Below are positions 1 through 8,307 of a DNA stretch of 50,065 nt, in pieces. Under the pieces are notes generated by a model, which worked only from the letters and a program-made list of their open reading frames with translations, did not search any database and was not told the origin of the DNA. Within the stretch, counting starts at the first letter, position 1; the number at the start of each line of letters is the position of its first letter. The position numbers and the translations under genes are program-made. Origin of the DNA: Myxococcus xanthus (GTDB lineage Bacteria > Myxococcota > Myxococcia > Myxococcales > Myxococcaceae); the NCBI RefSeq assembly GCF_013116825.1, contig NZ_JABFNS010000060.1:1-50065 (forward strand). Reading direction: 5' to 3'.

Positions 1-1
1 G

Positions 2-313
2 CCCCCCGTGGAGCGCCCCACCGTCGCGGAGCTGTCGCGCCAGGCACGGGCGGCATTCGACGCGGGGGAGGCGGCCCGGGCGGCTGGGCTGATCCGCGCG
101 GCCTTGGCCTCGGGGGCGACTGGGCAGGAGCGCTGGACGCTTTTGAACCAGCTGTGTGAGTTTGAGTTCGCGCTGGGTAGGCGTGCCGAAGGACTCGAGG
201 CTTGCAACCTCGTGATACAAGAGGCGCCTGCCTCGGAGGCCGCCAGATCGGCGCGCCGGCGGGTGGCTCGCGAGTCACCGGCGAACGAGATGCCCGCTAA
301 AACCGCGAAATAG
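2..313 (+). CDS. C-terminal part of a TPR-like helical-repeat protein (partial)
   Basis: The frame is open to the left edge and ends at TAG 311-313. A GTG at 8 could be a start, but the two preceding codons are also open, so this is more likely the tail of a longer protein. The 101 residues after that GTG are alanine- and arginine-rich and read as paired helices of tetratricopeptide type: an ArgGln..Ala.Phe..Gly helix, then a Gly-Arg-Arg-Ala-Glu turn into a second helix. No catalytic motif is visible. Such repeats are common in myxobacterial envelope and signalling proteins, so no function is assigned. It lies about 100 bases upstream of the pilin-like block. Confidence 0.5.
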   Translation, partial: PPVERPTVAELSRQARAAFDAGEAARAAGLIRAALASGATGQERWTLLNQLCEFEFALGRRAEGLEACNLVIQEAPASEAARSARRRVARESPANEMPAKTAK

Positions 314-410
314 CGAGACGAATTTTCTCATCAAATGGGAGGGAGACGTAGGCGCAGGTCTGTCCATTTGACCGATGCGCTTCTGACACCAGTCCCCGGA
401 TAATGGCTTC

Positions 411-1400
411 ATGGGACAGGAAGCACAGGAGCCGCGGGCGCGGGGGGCGTCTCGCCGACAGTCGGGTCAAGCCGCGGTGGAAGCGGCGATGATCATGCCG
501 CTCGCCGTCTTCATGACGCTGGGGATCATCCAGCTCACGATGATGCAGCACGCGAAGCTGATGACGGAGTACGCCGCCTACCAGGCCGCGCGTGCCGGCA
601 TCGTGTGGAACGGCAACAACGAGCGCATGCATGACGCGGCCATCGTGGCGTTGCTTCCCACCATGGGGCGTACCGACGACATCGTCGAGCTGGGGAAGAC
701 GTTCGTCCTCCACCAGCTCTACGACTCCGGCATGCGCATGCTGAACTTCGGCGGCGGCCGCGTGCCCCGGACGGTGAACGGCTCCAACCTGTTCGGCATC
801 ATCCGCGTGGACACCATCAGTCCGGCGTACTTCACGCCCATCGATTCGATGTGGAAGCTCCGCACCGGCTACAACTGGCAGGAGCTGGACTTCGACGGTG
901 CGGACTCCTTCCCGGAGGTGCCCTCGCTGGAGAACCACATCCGAAAGTTCTTCAACCTGCCGGAGCCCGACGACGCGGAGTTGGTGTTCCGCAAGTCCAC
1001 GCGACTGACCATTCGCCTGCGCTACTGGTACCAATTGCGCGTACCGTTCGCGAACTCCATCATCTTCTACTCGTGGTTCGCCTCGAACGCGGGCATGGCG
1101 CTGCGAGGCGCCATTGACCGCGGCACCGTGGACCCGCGCGCGAACATGATGAACCGGCGTGGCAACCTCAACCCGTTGCTCGCCGGCGCCCGCGGTATCG
1201 AGCACGAGATGGGGTACGACTCCGTCTACCCGCTCGAGATGACCGTGCTCTGGATGCTGGCCAACGGCAGCATCCCGCTCGTTTCCGACCTGGCTGGCAA
1301 GCGGTACTTCATGCCGCTGACGGCCACGTACAGCATGCGCATGCAGTCCAACTTCCACCGCAAGTGGATCATGCACCTGAACCCCGACTGGGGTCTGTAA
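411..1400 (+). CDS. TadE-like pseudopilin-type membrane protein
   Basis: 329 residues. A short basic N-terminus is followed by SGQAAVEAAMI (residues 18-28), which fits a class III prepilin signal: Gly at -1 and Glu at +5, leading directly into one hydrophobic helix (about 22-44). This is the hallmark of TadE-like minor pilins, which a prepilin peptidase processes and which sit in the inner membrane facing the periplasm. The remaining 280 residues have no recognised domain; TadE proteins are usually under 200 residues, so this one carries a large extra region. No clear ribosome site precedes ATG 411. The TadG-like gene follows 21 bases on, and the two are probably co-transcribed. Confidence 0.75.
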   Translation: MGQEAQEPRARGASRRQSGQAAVEAAMIMPLAVFMTLGIIQLTMMQHAKLMTEYAAYQAARAGIVWNGNNERMHDAAIVALLPTMGRTDDIVELGKTFVLHQLYDSGMRMLNFGGGRVPRTVNGSNLFGIIRVDTISPAYFTPIDSMWKLRTGYNWQELDFDGADSFPEVPSLENHIRKFFNLPEPDDAELVFRKSTRLTIRLRYWYQLRVPFANSIIFYSWFASNAGMALRGAIDRGTVDPRANMMNRRGNLNPLLAGARGIEHEMGYDSVYPLEMTVLWMLANGSIPLVSDLAGKRYFMPLTATYSMRMQSNFHRKWIMHLNPDWGL

Positions 1401-1421
1401 GAGGAAGAGGACTCCCGACCC

Positions 1422-3506
1422 ATGTTCACCCGGACCCTCCGACAGAGTTTCCGCCGCCAGGAAGGCCAGGCCTTGGTGCTGGCCGCCCTGATGGTGTTGA
1501 TCATGTCCATCGCCGTGTTGACCACGGTCAACATCGGCCACACGGTGCATGAACGGATCCGCCTGCAGAACACGGCGGACTCCGCGTCGTACTCCATGGC
1601 CGCCATGGAGGCGCGCGCGTTCAACTTCTACGCGTACGCCAACCGCACGCAGGTGTCGCACTACGTGTCGGCGATGATGTGGCAGTCGCTGCTGTCACTC
1701 ATCTATTCCGCCGAGGCGTTCCTCACGGACATCTACGGCTTCATGCGCACGTTGAATCCATGCGCGGGCAAGACGAGCAACCTCTTCTGGAAGATCGCTT
1801 GTCCCATCCTTGAAAACGTCATTCCGTATGTGAGCGCGGTCATCAAGGCCATTGGCCGGATCATGACCGCGTACCGGAACTACTTCCTCAGACCCATCCA
1901 ACAGGTCATCACTCGGCTGAATCCGGACCGGATCGTAGGTGAGTGGATCATCCCCGCGCACCGGGTGATGAACGGCGTGATGTACTTCGCGTCGCAGGCG
2001 GTGATGATGTCCGCGTCCACGCACGTGACGCAGACCACGCAGACGGTCATCGACGACAACGACAGCAACATCTCCTCGCTGGCCAGCCAGTTGGCGACGG
2101 GGCTCTACAGCCAGTGTCTCTTCAGTCAGGCGCACAGCCCGCACGCGGGCGGCAAGCCGCTGGCGCCGAACACGTGGAAGAACCCCTTCGGCGCGCTGGA
2201 CGTGACGAAGAAGGCCGCCAATGACCCCATCGCCCGCGCCAAGCGCGCCATGGGTGGCATCACGAACGCCACGCGCTACGCCTGTGACGCCAACGGCGGC
2301 GCGTGCCCCCAGGGCTTCATCACCAGCCGCCGCATGGGTGACCTGCTGCCGCTGCCGGACATGCTCAGCTTCATGCGGGACTTCTTCAACGGCGGCGTGG
2401 ACATCCCGGGCATCTTCGAGTTCGGCAAGATCGGCCAGACGCGCATGCTCTCCACGGGCTTCCCCAACGCCAACGCGCTCCGCGCCGGCCGCGGTCCCGG
2501 CCAGGAGGGCCGTAACTACATCCGCGACTGGAACGACAACCTCAACCCCTGGGGCATGACGGCCCAGGGGGACAACATCGGTTCGGATGACCCGTACTGG
2601 CTCAAGTTCGGCCCGCCGGAGATCGACGTGGGCGTGGGCAAGGCGGACAACCCGGTGTCGTGCACCAAGAACGACGACTACTGGAAGTGCTTCGGCGACA
2701 ACCGCAAGGGCAAGGGGAACAACAACACCACCAAGCTGCCCTACAAGCACATGACGAAGACGAGCATCTGGGCGCTCAACGACACCGACAGCGGCCGTCG
2801 CCGGGGCGGGCTGCACTGGCGGGTCAACTACCCGAGCAACCCGGAGAACTGGTCCGGCCACATGCGGCCCGGAGGGCCCGAGCGCGACGTGGGGCTGCAC
2901 CGCTCGAAGATCTGCGTGCTGGAGCTGGCGTGGAAGTGCTGGGCCCGTACGGACGTCTTCGCGGCCAACGTGCGGCCGGTGCAGGACGGCCACCACCGCT
3001 GGGGCGGCTTGACGCCGTTCATGCACTTCGAGCCCGGCCAGCTCGGCTCGGTGTGCAACCCCACCGCCAACGCGTCCATGAGCGACGCGTCCAAGCGCCA
3101 GGCGGACTTCAACCAGCCCACCGCCTGGGTGGCGCTGAACAAGGATCCAGAGCAGGTCGTGAACCGGGACAACAAGGACGGCACCGGCACCAACGCGCCC
3201 GCCCTGTTGAACCAGGATGGCAAGGTGAAGTTCGCCTTCACTCCGGACACGGACGGCCTGGAGCTGCTGAACAACCGGAAGAAGTTCCTGGGCCTGGTCG
3301 AAGGCCTCAACGTCATCTCCCGCGGCCAGGCCTACTACCACCGTCCCGGCAACTGGGCGGAGCAGCCCAACTTCTTCAACCCCTACTGGCGCCCGCGTCT
3401 GGCGTCCGTGTTCCAGGGCCGCCACTCGCTGCCGAAGATTGGTGAGATGATGGACGCGCTGCCCGGACCGCTTCAGGGCATTGCCCCGAAGATCATTACG
3501 CACTGA
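1422..3506 (+). CDS. Large TadG-like Flp pilus-assembly protein
   Basis: 694 residues. After about 13 residues comes EGQALVLAALMVLIM (14-28), the start of a single N-terminal membrane helix typical of TadE/G-like Flp-assembly proteins. It then has the R.QN.ADSASYS.A..EARAFN segment usual in the family. Position +5 is Leu rather than Glu, as expected for TadG-type proteins that need not be cleaved. The long remainder is rich in Asn, Gly, Trp, Pro and paired Cys, suggesting a folded, possibly disulfide-bonded periplasmic or surface domain; I do not recognise it. A good ribosome site (AGAGGAAGAGG) lies upstream of ATG 1422. Its size, well above common TadG proteins, is the odd feature. Confidence 0.7.
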   Translation: MFTRTLRQSFRRQEGQALVLAALMVLIMSIAVLTTVNIGHTVHERIRLQNTADSASYSMAAMEARAFNFYAYANRTQVSHYVSAMMWQSLLSLIYSAEAFLTDIYGFMRTLNPCAGKTSNLFWKIACPILENVIPYVSAVIKAIGRIMTAYRNYFLRPIQQVITRLNPDRIVGEWIIPAHRVMNGVMYFASQAVMMSASTHVTQTTQTVIDDNDSNISSLASQLATGLYSQCLFSQAHSPHAGGKPLAPNTWKNPFGALDVTKKAANDPIARAKRAMGGITNATRYACDANGGACPQGFITSRRMGDLLPLPDMLSFMRDFFNGGVDIPGIFEFGKIGQTRMLSTGFPNANALRAGRGPGQEGRNYIRDWNDNLNPWGMTAQGDNIGSDDPYWLKFGPPEIDVGVGKADNPVSCTKNDDYWKCFGDNRKGKGNNNTTKLPYKHMTKTSIWALNDTDSGRRRGGLHWRVNYPSNPENWSGHMRPGGPERDVGLHRSKICVLELAWKCWARTDVFAANVRPVQDGHHRWGGLTPFMHFEPGQLGSVCNPTANASMSDASKRQADFNQPTAWVALNKDPEQVVNRDNKDGTGTNAPALLNQDGKVKFAFTPDTDGLELLNNRKKFLGLVEGLNVISRGQAYYHRPGNWAEQPNFFNPYWRPRLASVFQGRHSLPKIGEMMDALPGPLQGIAPKIITH

Positions 3507-3514
3507 GGACTGCC

Positions 3515-4708
3515 ATGCGTGCCCGTCTCCAAATGCGCTCGCGCTCAAGAGGTGCCGCCACGGTCGAGTTCGCGCTCTCCGTGCCGCTCCTCGTGATGAT
3601 CCTGATGTTCAGCATGTACCTCACGGAGTTGGTGAGGGCGAAGCTCAAGCTCCAGGAGGCGGCGCGCTACGCCGTCTGGGAGATGACGAGCTACGCGCTC
3701 TCCGACTTCGCGAACGGGAAGCACGATGACGCCTTCGAGGACGCCCGCCAGGAGGCGCACAAGGAGTTCGTCGAGCGCTTCAAGGACATGGACTCGGTGG
3801 AGCCCAACGGACCCGGCGGCAATTTCATTGCCCGCTACACGGACGTGACGGCGACCATCTCCAACAAGGAGATCGCGCTCCTCGAGAGCGGGATGCTCAG
3901 CCCCCCGAGTACCGGCGAAGGAGGCGGCCTGGCGGGCGCCATCCTCAGCCCGCTGAACAACGGCATGGGATGGGTCTTGAACCAGTGGGGCTTCAACAAC
4001 AAAGGCTGGGTCGAATCCGAAGTCGAGATGAACTACGAGAACGTCATCCTGCCGACGCGGTACCTCGACAAGAGCGGTGGCAACGGCGGCTTCTTCAAAG
4101 AGAACATGATGGGCGGGCGCGACCTGGGCAGCCTGCGGCTCAAGTCGAAGTACTCCATGTACGCCAACGGCTGGCACATGCCGGACGGCGGTGACGCCAT
4201 CATCCGTGGCCGCCGCGCCGGTCAGCACACGGGGGGTTCCCTCAGCCAGCCCCACGGCCTCTACCGCCAGGTGGACCGGATGGTGTTCCTGGGCTTCTCC
4301 TCCACGTTGGACAGCCTGGGCATCGGTGCCATCCTCGATGTCGTCGCCTCGGTGCTCCCCAACTTCCTGGGGACCTTCGTGGTGTCCCGGAACTACGGCG
4401 TGGGCGCCTCGCAGAAGGGCGACTGCACCGGCCTTGCCCAGTATGATGCGAAGGCCAGCAGCGGCCTCCACGTCATGCACAAGCGCCGCTTCGAGCTGAC
4501 CGACCACGAACGGCCCAACTGCTTTGACACCGCGCCGTTCCGCGATGAGATGACGTACGCGAACAGCAACTACATCAAGGTCTTCAACGCGCGCGGCGAG
4601 TTCTACATGGGGTGCAAGCGGGCCATGGCGGACGACCCGACTGACCCGGATGCCCGGCCGGAGTCCACGCAGAATGACGAGCAAGACCTCAAGATTCCTT
4701 GCGAGTAG
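3515..4708 (+). CDS. Second TadE-like pseudopilin-type protein
   Basis: 397 residues. SRGAATVEFALSVPLL (11-26) is a textbook TadE N-terminus: Gly at -1, Glu at +5 followed by Phe, then one hydrophobic helix to about residue 37 and an amphipathic LKLQEAARYAVWEM helix. The rest is probably periplasmic and not recognised. It begins 8 bases after the TadG-like gene, with GAGGA ahead of ATG 3515, and overlaps the next gene by 35 bases. Together with the genes at 411 and 1422 it makes a TadE-TadG-TadE trio, as in Tad loci where these three form a minor pilin-like complex. A function in pilus-like assembly or secretion is inferred. Confidence 0.75.
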   Translation: MRARLQMRSRSRGAATVEFALSVPLLVMILMFSMYLTELVRAKLKLQEAARYAVWEMTSYALSDFANGKHDDAFEDARQEAHKEFVERFKDMDSVEPNGPGGNFIARYTDVTATISNKEIALLESGMLSPPSTGEGGGLAGAILSPLNNGMGWVLNQWGFNNKGWVESEVEMNYENVILPTRYLDKSGGNGGFFKENMMGGRDLGSLRLKSKYSMYANGWHMPDGGDAIIRGRRAGQHTGGSLSQPHGLYRQVDRMVFLGFSSTLDSLGIGAILDVVASVLPNFLGTFVVSRNYGVGASQKGDCTGLAQYDAKASSGLHVMHKRRFELTDHERPNCFDTAPFRDEMTYANSNYIKVFNARGEFYMGCKRAMADDPTDPDARPESTQNDEQDLKIPCE

Positions 4709-5483
4709 GGGAGGGGCCGTCCGGACGGCGCTCCTGTTCGCGTTGCTGGCCTCCGCGCCAGCAGCCGCGGAACAGGAACTCCCCATCTATCCGGGCACCA
4801 TCCACACGCGCATCGGCAACGACCTGGTCATTGGCGGGGAGTACTACCGCCTCGCGTACTTCACGACGCCGGACCCCATGGAGAAGGTGGCCGCCTACTT
4901 CGCCCGGAAGTGGCAGGAGGAGGGCTACCCCACCGTGGTGGAAGGGGACATGCAGGACGAGGGCGTGGTGTCGGCGCTCTATACCCGCGAGGGGCTCCAG
5001 CGCGGCGTCGTGCTGCGCAAGCACCTGGGCAAGACGGTGGGCTTCACCGCGCTGCGGGACTTGTGGGTGCGTCCGCCCAAGAAGCCTGCGCCCGGGCTGG
5101 TGGCGCTGGAAGGCGCGCTCTACAGCCAGGACCTGGCCACGCGAGATGACCCGGGTGGCTCGCAGAGCCGCACCACGCTGGTGACGGGGGAGCTGACGAA
5201 GGTGCAGCAGCAGGTGAACGCGGAGTTGGAGCGCCGCGGCTACGCGCCCGTGCGGCAGTCCGCGCTCAAGATGGGCGGCGGCACGCAGTTGACCATGGAG
5301 CACGCCCGAAAAGGTGAGCAGGTGGTGACGACGCTGTCGCCGGCGGAGGAGGGTGTCACCGCCGTGGTCCAGATGTGGATTGGCTCGGACCGGCCGGACG
5401 CGGTGCCCAACGACGATGCCGTGCGCCAGAGCCGCGAGGCCTACGAGCGGGACCAGGCCCAGAAGAAGGAGGGCGCGAAGTGA
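4674..5483 (+). CDS. Secreted protein of unknown function in the Tad-like block
   Basis: 269 residues from ATG 4674, which has GGAG about 9 bases upstream; the frame extends to an ATG at 4650, but the later start places the signal peptide properly. Residues 1-35 form a basic N-region, a hydrophobic core RTALLFALLASAPAAA and a probable AxA cleavage site before EQELPIYPG. The mature protein has no domain I recognise; aromatic and charged stretches such as EYYRLAYFTTPDPMEKVAAYF suggest a compact alpha/beta fold. It overlaps the upstream TadE-like gene by 35 bases and shares a GTGA stop/start with the next gene, so the three are likely translationally coupled. Confidence 0.7.
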   Translation: MTSKTSRFLASRGGAVRTALLFALLASAPAAAEQELPIYPGTIHTRIGNDLVIGGEYYRLAYFTTPDPMEKVAAYFARKWQEEGYPTVVEGDMQDEGVVSALYTREGLQRGVVLRKHLGKTVGFTALRDLWVRPPKKPAPGLVALEGALYSQDLATRDDPGGSQSRTTLVTGELTKVQQQVNAELERRGYAPVRQSALKMGGGTQLTMEHARKGEQVVTTLSPAEEGVTAVVQMWIGSDRPDAVPNDDAVRQSREAYERDQAQKKEGAK

Positions 5484-6289
5484 GGGCCCTGCTCGTGGTG
5501 GCCGCGGTGGTGCTGGCGTTCCCGGTCCGCGTGGAGGCGAACCCCGCGCGAGAGCTGGTGCAGCACATGTCCCGCGGCGCGCGTCCAGCCCGGCTGGGCG
5601 ACTGGGTGACCTACCGCTTCAATGGCGGAGGACTGCGCGTCTACTACTGGCGCCTGGCGGTGGTGGGTGAGGAGAAGGACAAGGAGGGCCGGGACGCGGT
5701 GTGGGTGGAGATGGAGGCGGGGACCCATCCGGCCATGAAGTCGCCGCTCGCTCAGATGCGCATGCTGGTGGCCCGGGAGGGCGACGAGATTCGCTATGAC
5801 GCCATCTCCCGCCTCTACATCGGCACGGGCTTCGGCCAACCCCAGGAGTATTCGGACGAGGCGCTCCAGCACGTGCTCAAGCAGCAGGAGGCGGACGCGA
5901 AGAAGGCTCAGTCCGCACCGCCGGAGAAGCAAGCGCCGCTGCCCAAGGGCGTAAAGCCCACGACGCGCTCGGGCAAGGAGTCCCGGTTGATGACGCTGGC
6001 TGGCACCGTGGCGGCCGTCCCCGTCGAAGTCGTCCTGAAGAACACCGTCATCAAGCGGATGTGGCTCAGCCGTGAGATTCCGCTGCTGAACCTGGCCAAG
6101 ATTGAGATTCCCGGCATCGGTCACGCCATGGAAGTGGCGGAGTACGGAATCGACGCCAAACCCCGCATGCGCATCCCCGCTCCAGACGCACCGAAGATCA
6201 AGCTGGAGTACGCGGATGCTATACTCGATGACCTGCCCGGCGACGCGGACGACGGGCACGGACACGACACCCCTGAGGACACGCCGTGA
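5480..6289 (+). CDS. Secreted protein of unknown function in the Tad-like block
   Basis: 269 residues from GTG 5480, whose last two bases overlap the preceding TGA (GTGA). I prefer this to the upstream in-frame ATG 5375 because it begins exactly at a signal peptide, RALLVVAAVVLAFPVRVEA, with cleavage probably after Val-Glu-Ala. The mature part contains YRFNGGGLRVYYWRLAVVG and a later Lys/Arg-rich region, with no family I can name. The acidic His-rich tail (DADDGHGHDTPEDTP) could be flexible or metal-binding; that is only suggested by composition. Its stop overlaps the start of the small pilin-like gene by the same GTGA arrangement. Confidence 0.7.
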   Translation: MRALLVVAAVVLAFPVRVEANPARELVQHMSRGARPARLGDWVTYRFNGGGLRVYYWRLAVVGEEKDKEGRDAVWVEMEAGTHPAMKSPLAQMRMLVAREGDEIRYDAISRLYIGTGFGQPQEYSDEALQHVLKQQEADAKKAQSAPPEKQAPLPKGVKPTTRSGKESRLMTLAGTVAAVPVEVVLKNTVIKRMWLSREIPLLNLAKIEIPGIGHAMEVAEYGIDAKPRMRIPAPDAPKIKLEYADAILDDLPGDADDGHGHDTPEDTP

Positions 6290-6513
6290 ACCACCCGAAG
6301 ACGCTGCGTTCCCGCGCCCGTAACCGTCGCGGGCAGGCCATGCTGGAGTACTCGCTGTTGAACTGGATTCTCGTCGTCGCGCTCATCATCGGCGCGTCGG
6401 TGAAGGTCCGTTGGTCGGAGGACCGGCAGTCCAACGTCATCGACCTGTTCATGGAGGCGTACCAGATTTATTACGACTCCTTCTACTTCGTGCTGAACCT
6501 GCCGTTCCCGTGA
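6286..6513 (+). CDS. Candidate Flp-type pilin (75-residue prepilin-like protein)
   Basis: A 75-residue protein from GTG 6286, coupled to the upstream gene by a GTGA overlap. The basic leader (NHPKTLRSRARNRR) ends in Gly16, followed by QAMLEYSLL. With cleavage after Gly16, Glu is at +5 and Tyr at +6, the Glu-Tyr pair that marks Flp pilins, and a hydrophobic helix of about 20 residues follows. The mature product would be 59 residues, within the usual Flp size range. The aromatic-rich tail (AYQIYYDSFYFVLNLPFP) is less typical, so a small TadE-like protein is the alternative. No prepilin peptidase gene lies in the window to process it. Confidence 0.6.
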   Translation: MNHPKTLRSRARNRRGQAMLEYSLLNWILVVALIIGASVKVRWSEDRQSNVIDLFMEAYQIYYDSFYFVLNLPFP

Positions 6514-7256
6514 CGGCAAGCAGCGAGGTGGGGCAGCCGTCCCCGCTGGGGCTGCGGCTGGTGCACGCCGTCTTGTTCGTCGCCTTCGCCGTGGGCGTGG
6601 GCGTGGCGTCCGCGCCCGAGTGGACGCACCTGACGCAGGCCTTGAGTCAGCCCTTCCACGCGGGCGCGGCACCGCGCTGGCTGGTGCTGGCCGGTTCGTT
6701 GCTGGCTGCGGTGGGCACGGCACGCCTGGGCTGGGAACTGGTGCGCGGCCGGTCCGCGCCGTTGTGGGCCTCCGGCGTCATCCTCCTCGGCGTCATGGCC
6801 ACGCTCGCCGGCGGTCGTCCGCAAGGGCTGGAGCAGTCCCGCTCCGACGTGGCGGCCAACCTGGAGCTGCTCCGCGTGGCCCGGCGCGTCCACCTGCTGA
6901 TGGTGCACGAGCTCCAGTCGCATGGAGAGACGCCTCGGACGCAGGACGCGTGGCGCGCCGCGCTCCAGAGGTCCGGCGCCAGCGAGGTGCGGGTGTACAC
7001 GCGCGCCTTCCTCCCCGTTCATCCCCAGGTCGCCTGGCTGCCCTCCGAGAGCGCCGTGCCGGACCCGCTCGTGCCGGGGCAGCTCGCGGTGCACGTGACG
7101 CCGGATGGCGTGGGCTTCTCGGTGCGGCTGGTGGGGCTCCACCAGGGCCAGCCGGCGCTCCTCAAGGATGACCTGGGGGCAACGCTGGTGTTGCGAGGCC
7201 TCTACAACCCGGACCTTCCGCCGCCCGCGCAACCCGCGATTCCGCCTACTCCCTGA
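6510..7256 (+). CDS. Multi-pass inner-membrane protein of unknown function
   Basis: 248 residues from GTG 6510, again overlapping the upstream stop as GTGA; the in-frame extension back to 6411 lies within the previous gene and is rejected. Three hydrophobic helices are visible, roughly residues 15-35, 55-75 and 83-100 (LGLRLVHAVLFVAFAVGVGV, WLVLAGSLLAAVGTA, LWASGVILLGVMATLAGG). A soluble domain of about 140 residues follows, with no recognised motif, ending in a Pro-rich tail. It is the last gene of the coupled block that starts at 411, and is probably a membrane accessory of that system. Confidence 0.65.
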   Translation: MTASSEVGQPSPLGLRLVHAVLFVAFAVGVGVASAPEWTHLTQALSQPFHAGAAPRWLVLAGSLLAAVGTARLGWELVRGRSAPLWASGVILLGVMATLAGGRPQGLEQSRSDVAANLELLRVARRVHLLMVHELQSHGETPRTQDAWRAALQRSGASEVRVYTRAFLPVHPQVAWLPSESAVPDPLVPGQLAVHVTPDGVGFSVRLVGLHQGQPALLKDDLGATLVLRGLYNPDLPPPAQPAIPPTP

Positions 7257-7290
7257 CACCTGGGGCGCTCAGCAAGGTTGCGGGTGCCTT

Positions 7291-7307
7291 GAGACTCGGC
7301 CAGTCTC
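7291..7307. other. Short inverted repeat in the gap before the lipoprotein gene
   Basis: GAGACT at 7291-7296 and AGTCTC at 7302-7307 form a perfect 6-bp stem with a 5-base loop. There is no T-run after it, so it is not a convincing terminator. It could be a weak transcription boundary at the end of the Tad-like block, an operator half-site pair, or chance. Confidence 0.25.
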
Positions 7308-7372
7308 GCCGGACCTCATGACACGGCGGTCCCGGCCGGTGGGTCGTCCTGGATTGACGGAAGGAGCGCGCA

Positions 7373-8104
7373 ATGGCGCAGGCGGCATGGAAGTGGATGG
7401 TCGTCGCGGCGGCGGTCGGGGCAGGGGTACTGGCATGCGAAGGCGGCGGTGGAAGCAATCCGCCGCCCTCCAATGGGGTCGACGCGGGCGTGAATGTCTT
7501 CCGCCCCGGCCTGGGCGAGGATGACGGCGCGCCGCAGGGCACACCCTTTTCCCTCCCCGAGGGCGTCAGCTTCGCCGGCACCCTTCGCGGCGCCGCCGAG
7601 GTCTCCGGTGAGTGTGAGAACGCCGGCGTGGAAGCCCAGGGCTCGGGCGCTTTGGTCCGCGTCTGCGTGCCCCTCCGCAATGACACCGGAGCGCCTGTCG
7701 AGGTGGAGTTCCCCCCGGGGCTCGTCGTCGTGTCCACCTCCGAGGGACGCGGCCAGAACGGGCTGCTCATCGAGCGCACCATCCTCGTCGTTCCGCCCAC
7801 CCCCCGGGGGCCCGGCGGGCGGGACGATGCCGGCACCCCGGACGGCGGGGCGGAGGAGAACGCCTATATCGTCCCCCTCTACATGTACTGCCTGAACGAG
7901 GAGCGGGACCCCTCCAACGAGTTCATGACCTACGCGGTCGGCCCCGTCACCTCGGATGACGCGCTGCAGGAACTGCTGCGGCTCCTCGAGGGGAAGGTCA
8001 TCGACAGCTCCGAGGACGTGGGCGTGGTGCAGAACGCCCTCTACAGCATCACCGAGGGCCGCGGCCTGACGACGCCGGACCGCAACGCCATCGGCAACCT
8101 TTGA
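7373..8104 (+). CDS. Predicted lipoprotein of unknown function
   Basis: 243 residues with a strong AAGGAG ribosome site 7 bases before ATG 7373. The N-terminus has a hydrophobic core and a lipobox ending Val-Leu-Ala-Cys22, then a Gly/Ser/Pro linker (EGGGGSNPPPS), so it should be a lipid-anchored envelope protein. A beta-rich central region (VRVCVPLRNDTGAPVEVEF) resembles an immunoglobulin-like or carbohydrate-binding fold, but I cannot assign a family. A Gly-rich insert near residue 145 separates it from a helical C-terminus. It stands 116 bases downstream of the coupled block and 203 bases upstream of cpaB, so it may be a separate unit. Confidence 0.65.
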   Translation: MAQAAWKWMVVAAAVGAGVLACEGGGGSNPPPSNGVDAGVNVFRPGLGEDDGAPQGTPFSLPEGVSFAGTLRGAAEVSGECENAGVEAQGSGALVRVCVPLRNDTGAPVEVEFPPGLVVVSTSEGRGQNGLLIERTILVVPPTPRGPGGRDDAGTPDGGAEENAYIVPLYMYCLNEERDPSNEFMTYAVGPVTSDDALQELLRLLEGKVIDSSEDVGVVQNALYSITEGRGLTTPDRNAIGNL

Positions 8105-8163
8105 CGCGGTACGATGTCAGGTCCCGGATTGCGCGCGATACAGAGCTGTCGCGAGAGGTGGTT

Positions 8164-8191
8164 TTGACACCCGGTGTATCGCACGGATAAC
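8164..8191 (+). promoter_or_regulatory. Candidate sigma-70-type promoter upstream of cpaB
   Basis: TTGACA at 8164-8169 matches the -35 consensus at all six positions. GATAAC at 8186-8191 matches the -10 consensus at four of six, with a 16-bp spacer. It lies about 115 bases upstream of cpaB, in the largest gap of the Tad region, and would drive cpaB-tadB-tadC and the co-directional genes after them. TSS mapping near 8197-8200 would confirm it. Confidence 0.5.
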
Positions 8192-8307
8192 ATCGCGCGC
8201 CATCCGCTGATTGCACTGCACTGTATTCCAACACCTGCTCTGGACTCCACTTCGGACTCCATCATCGCCGCCGAACGGCTCCCCCCCGTTCTGGAGGTTT
8301 CTGAACC

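Noticed and set aside
368..404. TTGACC and GATAAT ahead of the first TadE-like gene as a promoter
   Set aside because: The spacer is 25 bp, too long for a sigma-70 promoter, and the -10-like box is only six bases from the start codon.
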